Assembly: GCA_026122225.1 (NCBI GenBank)
Contig: JANEZZ010001857.1
Span: 62,001 to 126,000 of the forward strand
Direction of reading: 5' to 3'
Length of the DNA stretch: 64,000 bases
DNA from: Heloderma charlesbogerti
Lineage: Eukaryota > Chordata > Lepidosauria > Squamata > Helodermatidae
Below are positions 11,301-23,300 of the stretch, piece after piece. Numbering within the stretch: the first letter of the stretch is position 1; each line of letters begins with the position of its first letter. Position numbers and translations under genes: made by a program. The notes under the pieces are model-generated. The model was not told where the DNA came from. It saw only the letters and a program-made list of their open reading frames with translations, and made no database searches.

Positions 11301-14300
11301 CTATTTGTCAAACAAGTATGAAAAACCTTTCTCCTGTGTTGCCCCCCCCCCCCAACTATGGAATGTACTCCCTCAGGAATTACGATTGGCCCCTGCTCTC
11401 TTGGCCTTTAGAAAGGGTGGAAAGATACATCTTTTCCATTTAGCCTTTTATAAAGTGTAGATCTTAGTGCTTTTACTGCTTTTAATATTTACGGGGGGGG
11501 GGGGTTGTTGCAAAGTTGTGTTGTTTTAAATTGTCTTACACCCCCTTGATGGCTTTTTGGCAGATAAGGCAGTTGTTGTTCAGTCGTTAAGTCATGTCCG
11601 ACTCCTCATGACCCCATGGACTACAGCACGCCAGGCCTTCCTGTCCTCCGCTCTCTCCTGGAGTGTGCTCAAGTTCATATTCATTGCATCAGTGATGCTA
11701 TCTAGCCATCTCATCCTCTGCCATTCCCTTCTCCTTTTTCCTTCAGTCTTTCCCAGCATCAGGGTCTTTTCCAGGGAGTTTTCACATTAGGTGGCCAAAA
11801 TATTTGAGCTTCAGCTTCAGTATCCTTCCAATGAGCAGGCAGGGTTGATTTCCTTTAGGATGGACTGATTTGACCTCCTTGCAGTCCAGGGGACTCGTAA
11901 GAGTCTTCTCCAGCACCACAGTTGGAAAGTATCCATTCTTCGGCGCTCAAACTTCCTTCTAGTCCAGCTCTCACAGCCATACATTACTACTGGGAAAACC
12001 ATAGCTTTGATTAGACGGACCTTTGTCGGCAAGGTGATGTCTCTGCTTCTTACTATGCTGTCTAGGTTTGCCACAGCTTTCCTCCCAAGGAGCAAGCGTC
12101 TTTTAATTTCATGGCTACAGTCACCGTCTGCGGTGACCTTGGAGCCCAAGAAAATAAAAACTGTCACTGCTTCCATTTCTTCCCCTTCTATATGCCAGGA
12201 AGTGATGGGGCCAGATGCCATGATCTTCGTTTTTTTCATGTTGCATTTCAAACCAGCTTTTGCACTCTCCACTTTCACCCTCAACAAGAGACTCTTTAGA
12301 TCCTCTTCACTTTCTGCCATTAGGGTAGTATCGTCTGTGTATCTGAGGTTGTTGATAATTCTCCCAGCAATCTTAATTCCGACCTGTGATTCATCCAACC
12401 CGGCGTTTCTCATGATGTACTCTGTATATAAGTTAAATAAGGAGGGCGACAATATACAGCCTTGTCATACTCCTTTCCCAATTTTGAACCAATCGGTTGT
12501 TCCATGTCCGGTTCTTACTGTTGCTTCTTGACCCTCGTACAGGTTTCTCGGGAGACAGGTAAGGTGGTCTGGTACTCCCATCTCTTTCAGAATTTGCCAC
12601 AGTTTGTTGTGATCCACACAATCAAAGGCTTTAGCATAGTCAACGAAGCAGAAATAGACGTTTTTCTGGAAATCTCTTGCTTTCTCCATGATCCAGCGAA
12701 CATTGGTGATGTGATCTCTAGTTCCTCTGCCTCTTCGGAACCCAGCTTGTACTTCCGGTAGTTCTCGGTTCACATACTGCTGAAGCCTAGCTTGTACGAT
12801 TTTGAGCATAATCTTGCTGGCAAGTGAAATGAGCGCAATTGTACGGTAGTTTGAACACTCTTTGGCATTGCCCTTCTTTGGAATTGGAATGTAAACTGAC
12901 CTTTTCCAGTCTTGTGGCCACTGTTGAGTGTTCCAAATTTGTTAGCATGTTGGGTGCAGCACTTTAACAGCATCATCTTTTAGGATTTTAAATAGCTCAG
13001 CTGGAATACTGTCATCTCCGCTAGTTTTGTTGTTAGTAATGCTTCCTAAGGCCCACTTGACTTCACTCTCTAGGATGTCCAGCTCAAGTTCAGTGACCAC
13101 ACTATCATGGCTGTCAGGGACATTAAGGTCTTTCCTGTATAGTTCTTCTGTGTATTCTTGCCACCTCTTCTTAATCTCATCTGCTTCTGTTAGATCCCTG
13201 CCTTCTTTGTCCTTTATCATGCCCATCTTTGCACAAAACGTTCCCTTGATATCTCCGATTTTCTTGAAAAGATCTCTAGTCTTTCCCATTCTATTGTTTT
13301 CCTCGATTTCTTTGCATTGTTCATTTAAGAAGGCCTCCTTGTCTCTCCTTGTTATTCTCTGGAACTCTGCATTCAGTTGGATATATCTTCCCCTTTCTCC
13401 CTTGGTTTTCGCTTGCTTCTTTCCTCAGCTAATTGTAAAGCCTCATCAGACAGCCACTTTGCTTTCTTGCATTTCTTTTTCTTTGGGATGGATTTCGTTG
13501 CTGCCTCCTGAACAATGTTACGGACCTCCGTCCATAGTTCCTCAGGCACTCTGTCTATCAGGTCTAATCCCTTAAATCTATTTGTCACCTCCACTGTATA
13601 TTGATAAGGGATATGATTGAGGTCATACCTGAATGGTTTAGTGGTTTTCCCTACGTTCTTCAATTTAAGCTGAAATTTTGCAAGAAGCAGCTCATGATCT
13701 GAGCCACAGTCAGCTCCAGGTCTTGTTTTTACTGACTGTATAGAGCTTCTCCATCTTTGACTGCAAAGGACATAATCAGTCTGATTTCAATATTGACCAT
13801 CTGGTGATGTCCATGTGTAGAGTCGCCTCTTGTGCTGTTGGAAAAGCGTATTTGCTGTGATCAGCATGTTCTCTTGGCAAAACTCTATTAGCCTTTGTCC
13901 TGCTTCATTTTGTACACCAAGGCCATGCTTGCTGTTATCCCGGTGATTTCTTGACTTCCTACTTTAGCATTCCAATCCCCTATGATGAAGAGGACATCTT
14001 TTTTTGGTGTTAGTTCTAGAAAGTGTTGTAGGTCTTCATAGAACCGATCAACCTCAGCGTCTTCGGCCTCAGCGGTTGGAGCATAGACTTGAATTACTGT
14101 GATGTTGAATGGTTTGCCTTGGATTCGTACTGAGATCATTCTATCGTTTTTGAGATTGTACCCCAGTACTGCTTTTCCTACCCTTTTATTGACTACGAGT
14201 GCTACTCCATTCTGTCTAAAGGATCCTTGCCCACAGTAGTAGATATGATGGTCACCTGAATTAAATTCGCCCATGCTTGTCCATTTTACTTCACTGATTC

Positions 14301-17300
14301 CCAAGATGTCGATGTTCAATCTTGCCATCTCATGTTTGACCACCTCCAGCTTACCTTGATTCATTGATCTTACATTTGTGGTTCCTAAGCAATATTACTC
14401 TTTACAGCATTGGACTTTCTTTTCACCACTGGACGCATCCACAGCTGAGTGTCCTTTCGGCTTTGGCCCAGCCGCTTCACTCTTTCTGGCACTACTTGGA
14501 AATTCCCTCTGCTCTTCCCCAGTAGTATATTGGACACCTTCCGACCTGAGGGGCTCATCTTCCGGCGTCATATCTTTTAGCCTTGTGATACGTTCCATGG
14601 GATTTTCTTGGCAAGAATACTGGAGTGGGTTGCCATTTCCTTCTCCAGTGGACCACGTTTTGTCAGAACTCTTCACCATGACCTGTCCGTCTTGGATGGC
14701 CCTGCACGGCATAACTTATGGCTTCACTGAGTTCCACAAGCCCCTTCGCCACAACAAGGCAGTGATCCATGAAGGGGAGATAAGGCAGTACATCAGTGCT
14801 AATAATGAATAACTAGATAATACATACAGGAGGATTGTTAGACGCTCATGCGCCTCAAACCTGTGTTCATTTGTTAATGAAGTCTCCAGACCAGGACTGC
14901 TGTCTTTCATCGATCAATCATCTGCATCAATAGAACATTAGACTTGAAAGGGCCCTTAGAGGTCATCTAGTCCACCCCCCTGCTCAGTGCAGGTTGCAGG
15001 ATGCAACATCAGCATCCCTGGCAGATGGCCGGCCAGCCACCCACCCCCTGATTAAATAGCTCCAGCAAAGGAGCTATCTTCTCCCGAGGCTGGCTATTCC
15101 CCTGTTGACTGACCTTTACACTTAGGAAGTTTCTCCTAATGTTTAGTCAAAATCTGCTTCCTTGCCGTTTCTGCCCATTTGTTCTCGTCCTGCCCTCTGA
15201 AGCAACGGAGAGCAAGTCCATTACACCTTCTGAGAAACAGCCCTTCAGGTATTTGAAGAACGCTATCATATCTCCCCTTAGTCTTCTCTTCTCCAGGCTA
15301 AAAGAGGATGGGCTTTGCAGTCCCAGCAAATCTGGAGGGCACCAGATTTGGAAGGCTTCTTTCAGTCATAGAAAGAGAACCTCAGGCCTGGAGGCTAAAT
15401 CCAGCACGCCAAGGCTCCCCAAATGGCCACGCCCCCCTTTCCCTAACACCCCCCCCCCAGCCACTGGATTGTTTGGTGCTTTCCCAGCTTTTGTGGGAAC
15501 CACCATATTTGGAAATGCCTCTCCTAAGGCCAAGTTTACAGGCAGTCAGAGCTTCAAGGTATAAAATACGCTGATTTTTAAAATATTTTGGGCCCACCCC
15601 TTTTGTCTTTGGCTACACCCCCTTTGCCCCCCACCACCCCAGAAGGCAGACCCGAGAGCATCTCTGAAATGGAATTCAGCCCTCGGGCTGAAAGAAGTTC
15701 CCCACCTCTGATTTACGCAGATTGAATTGATTGATTGATGGATTGAATATTGAATTTTATTGAATTATGGTCACAGACCAGCTGCTGAAAGGACAAAATA
15801 TGAAACCAAGCTGACAAATACAAACTGCAAGTGCAGAATGGATTGCTAGATTAAAACTCATTTGATCAATCAAGATGTCTTAATCAGGGGAAACAGCTCT
15901 AACAGCCCCCACTCTGGAATTCCTTCCCTAGTGACCTCCGCCATGCCCCTTCTTTGATGAGCCTCCGCTGGGCTTTAAAAACCTGGCTGTTCAGGCGGGC
16001 ATTTGGGGTGGGTTAGAGTTTGTTTTTAGAGCAGTGCTGTTTTGTTACGTTGTGTTGTTCAGTTGATTGTGTAAATTTGTTGGATTTTGTGTTGTTATTA
16101 GTATTGTACGCCACCTAGAGTGGCTGGGTAGCTGGACAGTTGGGTGGCTAATGAATCTAATAAATAAATAATTAAATAAATAGTCAAACGATCAGAAATA
16201 ACACACCGTTCAAAAACAAAAGATCACGCACTTGCTATCAAAGCAGACGGGAGTTGCAGGAGCTTCACGGCATCCATCGCAGCATGTTTCAGTAAAACAC
16301 CGTGTGTTCCACCACAGGCCGAGCGAGGAGATGGTGAAGATGGTCCTGAGCCGGCCCTGCCACCCGGACGACCAGTTCACCACCAGCATCCTTCGGCACT
16401 GGTGCATCAAGCACGACGACCCGTTGGCCGAGCACATCAAGTCTCTCCTGATCAAGAACAACAGCCTGCCCCGGAAACGCCAAAGGTGAGATTGGGTGGA
16501 GTGGAAATGAGCAGGGAAGAAAGAGAGAGCGAGGGAGAGGGAGGAGTTGTTTGGCTCAGGCTGTGGTCTCTGGAGTCCTCTACTTAAGGTGTATACGGTC
16601 CGGCAAACAATCAAATCTACTGTTAAAACCTTGCCTGGACTTTACCACTCGGGCCGCAGCCGTGGGGTTGTGGCATGTGGCTAGCCCCCTTGGGAAGGTT
16701 CGAAGCCCTTCCCATGGATTTTCAGATTTCATTTTTTTTAAAAGATAGCCACCATCCCAAGGAGAGTCCCAAAATGCAGGCCTTGGTGTTGATCCATAAC
16801 AACACCCGCCTTCTAGCAGTTTTCATCTCTACCAGGAGCAGGTCTTTTGTAGAGGGAATGGGTCTTAATTGGCCATTCAAGACCAGGCCACCCCCAAAAT
16901 ATTTTGTGTTACAGCAGGGAACAGTATATGGTTGTTGAGAAAATTAATCTCACCCCCTCTCCCCAGTGACTGTGAGAATTGCAGCAAAGCTCAGAGGTCG
17001 ATGAGCAGGACTCTACCGGGATGATGGGCAAGTGTGGAAAGGCCTTAGTTTTTTAAAAATTATATAAACAGTTCATAATTTTAATATTTTTAAAATATAT
17101 GTCAGTTCAATAACTTCATTAGTTATTTAACTAAAGACCATTTATAACTGTTAGGTCTGGCTGCTTTGCGATGACTGCCTGCCCACTTCAGACCCTGACT
17201 ACAAAATGGCTCCTGGCCTGGTACCACTTCAGACTGCAGTCAGATGTTTTTATTTTTCAATGCTACTTAGTGAAAGCACACTACCTTGTAGATAGAGCAA

Positions 17301-20300
17301 TAGCATGTCAGGGAGAAGGCTGTAACCTGAACCTTTGTAGCTGAGATGCTACTTTTCTACATGCAAGGAGTGTAAAAGCAAAATTTGAGAGCATTCAAGC
17401 CATCTCTCTGAAGTGGTCCAGGCCAGGAAAAGTTTGATCCCTTCTTTTTGTGGCATGTATAAATTAGGGTCTGATGTATCCTCCAAATGACACCCAGGTT
17501 TACAGAGTTGTTAGGGTTAATTGTCAGTAACATTTGTTTATTTGCCGGTTTCTCATTTTTGCAGCCTGCCCTTCTCATTTTCGTGGCTGAGTGGGGGCAA
17601 GGATGGTGTGCACCAGGGAGGGGGGCATGTGATCGTTAGCAGACCCTCTGCAGACCCCTTCTTTTGCTTTTAAGACTTGCCCAAAATGCAGCCTGCATGG
17701 TTTTTGTCACCATCATGAGGACTAGAAGGCTGCTCCGTTTTTATGTTTGTTCGTTTTTAAATTGAAGGCCACAAGTCCCGTTGCACAGACACAAAAAAGA
17801 CGCGTGGGCAGTAGATGGGGCAGCCGAAGGGAATCAGAAGCTCCCTCTTGGCCGCCTCCATCCCCTTCCCATAGGCAAAATTGCACCTTCCATCAACAGT
17901 TGCTTCTGCCCCCTCCCACCACCCTCCCAGCTCAGTCAGAGATAGGAGAAAGGAGAGCTGCTTGTTTTGCTTCTCCTAATTGGATCCTCTTCCGCCAGCC
18001 CTCACTGCATCTGTTGCTTAAACTCAGGGGAATATCTCTGCAAATTTTCCCTGGGGACAGACATGGTGACTGACAGGTGGGCAGCTAAGCCCAATTAGAG
18101 GCAACAAGCCAGGCTGGAGGTGGGAAGCCCCAAACCCTGCCTGTACTACTTGGAGGTGGTTCTCCCGCTCCTTGCTTCATCATCGTGGCGCTCGCTCGTG
18201 ACCGAGTAAGATTGTCTTCCAAAGATAGAGTCTTGGGTTTAGATTGGAAGACACCTGTGTGTGAATTCGTTTCATGGGTGGAGACCAGTGCACCATGATG
18301 AACACACAGTCGTTGCTTGGAGCACTCCTATGGCCAGGGCTGGGCGGGGGAAGCGTTCTGGGTAGGGTGGGGTGGGGTGGGGGCTCTTTGGGAATCCACA
18401 GCCACCTCTCACTGCCGCAGTCGCCGACCGGCCCAGTTGTCAACCAGAGCTGTGAGCCAGCCACCTCCTCACAGGGACAGCCTTTTGATCCCTGCCCCCC
18501 CACTCCGACATGCTGTCTGAAGGAGACGTTCATTCCAGGGGCAATGCTCTCTGTAGCTTGTAAGCGGGGTGGGGTGGGGAGGGCTCCGAAGTCTGTGTTC
18601 AGCTGACCTCCTTGGGCAGCTTCAAGCCGGGGCTGTGTACTCAAAATCTGACAGGAACTGGCTGTGCCTGGCCCTTTTGACACACCCAGAGGCTCTCCTC
18701 CCCAAACATCCAAAACAATCACACCACCCCAGGATATAAGAAAGATCTAAATCTTTCTTCCCTTCCCTTATAGACATGCAGAGAAGCAGCAGCACTTGAG
18801 GCCTTTGGAAAGCCTTCTCCAACCTGGTGCCCCCCAGATGTGTTGGACTACAACTCTGCTAATCCCCAGCCGGCTGTGTGATTATAGGAGTTGCAGGCCA
18901 GCCCATCTAGAGCACGTGAGGCTGGGGAAAGCTGATTTGGAGGGCTTTGTGGGAAAAGACTTGGACGGGAGGAAGGGAGGGAAGGACACGGGGACCGGGA
19001 CTGGGTTTGAAAGCCGGGGTGCCGGTATTTATTCTGATGAATAATAAAAAAAAGCAGTGGGGTGAAATACTCAGAAGGCTGCAGCCAGCGTGCTGGGCCA
19101 CAGAATCTTCTACTGGGTGCAGAATTCCATTTCCTGAGAATCTCGTTTCGATGAAAGATGCAGCAGCAGCAGCAAGCTTGCCATAGGGCCATTGGTCTCT
19201 CTGATGTGCTACGTTGTGTCCCTTTAGAAAGAGTTTAATCTTCAGCACAGGGGGAGCTTTTATGTGTGGTGGGCCGTCTCTCATTCGAGCCCAGCAGGGT
19301 GGTAGCCACAGAGAGCAGGGCTAGTCGTCTGCGGAACAAGGAGGACCTCTGGTGGTGCTCCTCTCCTCGTCTCCAGCTTCTGAATGTTGGCTGAGGCTGG
19401 CAGGAGCAAACGGGCTGGATCAGAGTTCTTTAAAAAGCCTGTTGACGTGAAACATTCTGATGGCCCTTTCCGAAAGCAGCGTGGAAGACGAAAGAGCCAC
19501 GAAAGCCATTGATAACGTCGTAAAACAAAGCGTAACAGAAGCAGATGGAACTGATGCTTCTCTGCCCAAATTACCTGGATTCTAGAGCAGCTTTCCCCAA
19601 CCCAGTGCCTGCCTGATGTATTGGACTACAACTCCCAGTATCCCCCAGCCAGCTGGATGGCACCAGGTTGGGGAAAGCTGCTGTGAAGCCTAGCCTGGAT
19701 AGCCGAAAGCCAACTGGCAGAGTTGTGCCTTCTGCAGCCTTTTTTTAAAAACAAGGAAAGAGGCGGAGCCGCATCAGAGGGCGGAAGGAAATGGCACCGC
19801 GGCCTTGGGGCAGTCCCTATCCAGGCCCTGCTTCTAGCAGTGACAGTCCTTGCTTCTTAGAGCATCTTAGATGCTCTTAGAAGTCCTTCTTAGAATAAGA
19901 AACGGAGGCCTGATTAGATGAGCGCAACTGAGATGGGGCAGGGGCTCAGCCAGAGAGAGGCTTTATTGCAGCCTGGAGAAAACAGATTTTTTGGATGCAG
20001 ATGCGAAGAACTGAGGGGAAGCTTCCAGGGCCCCAGCATGGCTTTTTTAGTCACAAGGTATTTCTTACAGCATAGATCGTTTTACAGTTTAAACCAGTTT
20101 AGGCTTGGTGCAGTGTCGGCCTGCCTTAAGGTTCGCCGGGGCTGCATCCTTGAAAGCAGAAGCCCCGTAGGAGTCTGCTGGCTTGGAGCGAGGAGCAGAG
20201 TCTTTGGAGCAGCGGTACAGAATCTCAGCCCAGAGACCTGACCCATCTCTCCAGGATTCCCCTCTCCCCCGAATGCCAAATGTTGGGTGGTTTCCTGCCA

Positions 20301-23300
20301 TTCATTTTTCCCCATTCTAAAAGGTTGACATGCTTCTCCTGTGTCTTCGTTACTGGCAGAAGAGCATTCAGCTAAAATGTGCTGCTATTTTGGCCCTGCC
20401 CCTTTTGGTCTTTGGCCTCACCCACCTCTGGAATCCCCCCCCCCGCCCGGCTTCTCTGAAATGGAATTTGGCTGTCAGGCTGCAAGAGGATCCACCCACC
20501 CACCCACCCACCCTGCCTTGAAGGATCTCTTGATCACTCCAGTCCTGGGTGAGGCGAAGAACCGAGGCACATCTCCATGATGTGCTGACATACAGCCCTT
20601 CTCCCCACAAAAAACCCATCTTAAATTGTGAGTTAGGATGTACCACAGAACTTAGCTTGTCTTCAGAAGACCTTTAAATTCAAATTGGCATGTTTTGCCC
20701 AGGAAGGGCTTAATATGCATGCTTTATTTTTGTGGTGCATTACAATGCATCCTGAACGTTTTCCTGTCTCTGCGCTCTGCCCCACTGGTTATGGGTGGCA
20801 GGGGGATGGAAATTCAGAGAGGCTCTTTTCAGCAGCTGCCCCATCTCTGTCGCAACATGTTTTTTGGCCCTTGGTCTTGTTTGACCCTGTTTTTTATTCT
20901 TAGCCAGCAGTGCCCTGCAGGTAGCAGAGAGACGACAGGTAATCACAGATAAACCAGTGTTGCATCTCTGTCCCGGGCCTTTTTTGCAATGGTTGCATAA
21001 CTTCAAAGCTTATACCTTCATGAGGACTAGATGCTTTTTTTTTCTTTAATCACAAAGGGAAAAAGCAAGCAAAGATTCTCAGGGTTCCAAGTTCTGCCCT
21101 CGGGCATTGTATTCCACGTGGAATTTTAAAATACTGAGGAGCCCTTCTATTAATGCTCCCTGTGTGCTCCCTCTCTCTCTCTTTTGCTTTCAGCCTACGC
21201 AGTTCCAGCAGCAAACTTGCCCAGCTGACCTTGGAACAGATCCTGGAACACCTGGATAACTTGCGCCTCAACCTCACCAACACCAAACAGAACTGTACGT
21301 GTCCACCCCTTCCGTATGCCCTGCGTGCATGCCCCTGTGCCTCTCTTTTTCCAGAAACGCATTTCACTATATGGGCTTGTAGGGTGCAGATATTACAAGA
21401 ACTTGACGCTGCTGCCTTAGAAACCAAGCTGGGCCATTGCTCTGTCTGGCCCAGAATTGTCAACTCCAAGGGATGTCAGCTCTCCAGTCCTTTGAAACTG
21501 GAGGTGTCACAGACGGAACCTGAGACATTCTGTGGGCAAATGGTGCACTTTGCAACTGAGCCAGAGCTCGTCCTCACAGCCTGTGCACAACGTGACTTAT
21601 GCTGTATCAGACCAGACGTGTCTTATGCTGTATCCACTAGTTGCTTGGGAACGTGGGCGGGAAGGTGCTGTTGCACTCCTGTCCTGCTTGTGGGTTTCCT
21701 GTGGGCAGCTGGTTAGCCACTGTGTGAACAGAATGCTGGACTAGGTGGACCCTTGGCCTGATCCAGCAAGGCTCTGCTGATGTTTTCATGTTCTTAGTCG
21801 CATAATGGCTGCCATGGGGGCCTGGCTAGTCAAAAGTGAGCTAAAGAGGGATTGGGGGGGGAGAAATAGCAAGGCAAAGGGGTAGAGAAAGAGCAAGGCT
21901 AGAGGCCAGGAGGGGGAGAAACAGTGAGCTAAAGAGGAGGGGGAATAGAGAGGCAAAGGCTGGGAGGGGGGAAACAGCAAGGCAAAGGGGAAGAGGGGAG
22001 AGAAAGACCGAGGCTGGGAGGGGGAGAAAGGAGACTGCCCTAACATTTTCCACGGTTTTTCTTAAGACAGTGTTTTTTGAGGGGGCAGGGAGGGGAGAGC
22101 TTTGTGGGTGCCATTAAAGGTCCCTGCGGGTGCTGCGTTGGGCGCCCTTGAGGTGACGCATTCCAGGCATCCTCCCGTTTTTCAGCAGTTGAGGAGGTGG
22201 CAGTGTGGAACCTTCAGCCCTCCAGATATTGTTGGACTCCAGCTCACATAGTCCTGGACCGTTGGTCATGGTGGCTGAGGCTCATGGGAATTGCAGTCCA
22301 ACAGAATTTGAGGGGGGGCACGGGTTCCCCGCTGCTGAGTTAAGGGATTGGCTTAGCTGGAGTTGGCAGGGGTGGTGTTGAGGGGCTCCCTCTGGCTTCA
22401 TTCCCCTCTTCCTGTCACTTCCTTTTGCTTCCCTGGCAGTTTTCAGCCAAACCCCGATCCTTCAGGCCCTGCAGCACGTCCAGGCCAGCTGTGATGAAGC
22501 CCACAAGATGAAGTAAGTGCAGGGCTCTCTGTGCATTCGTGGATCGGGGAATCCAGCGCTCTTTGGGGCTGGGCGTAAAGCCATGGGGGCAGGAGGGCAC
22601 CGGGGGGACCGCAAGCACGGTCTCAGCCAAGGAACACTCGAAGCAGAGCAGGCTTTCAGCCGGGCAGTGTCATGAACCCCCATCAAGGTCCTCTCCGCGT
22701 TGGCGACCCCTGCTGCCTGCTCCTGGGGGTTCCTGCCCCTGCCCCTGCCCCTGCCAGTTCACCTGGCCTCTCAGAGCAGGCAGTGGGAGGAGCAAGGAGG
22801 AGCGGCCATCTCCTCCCTTCTTGTCCTCTCCCCCTGGGCGTTGGTGTGGAGGAGGCCCAGAGAGGGAGAGGCCAACGAGGGCGGCAGGGGGGGATGATCT
22901 TGCCCCAGCCCTGCCCCCCGCCCGCAACCCTGGAACTGGCACAGAGCATCTCTGATGCTGAACCCTTCCCCCAAGGTTCAGCGACCTCTTCTCCCTGGCC
23001 GAGGAGTATGAAGATTCCTCCAGCAAGCCCCCCAAGAGCCGTCGGAAAGCCACCATCTCCAGCCCCCGCAGCCGCAAGAACGCAGCCCAGCCAGCCAACA
23101 ACGAGGAGGAGTCAGCCTCCAGCAGCGCCTCAGTGAGTCGTGGGGCGGGGCCTTTGCGGGGCTTGCGGCCTTCCGAAGGGGCTCCCCAGCAAAGGCGGGG
23201 AAGCGGGGGGAGGGTGTTTGCGGGGGAGGCCCCACCCCTTTTGCCTTCAGTCCCGCCCACCAGTGGAATGTGGCTCCCGAGAGCTTCTCTGGAATGGAAT

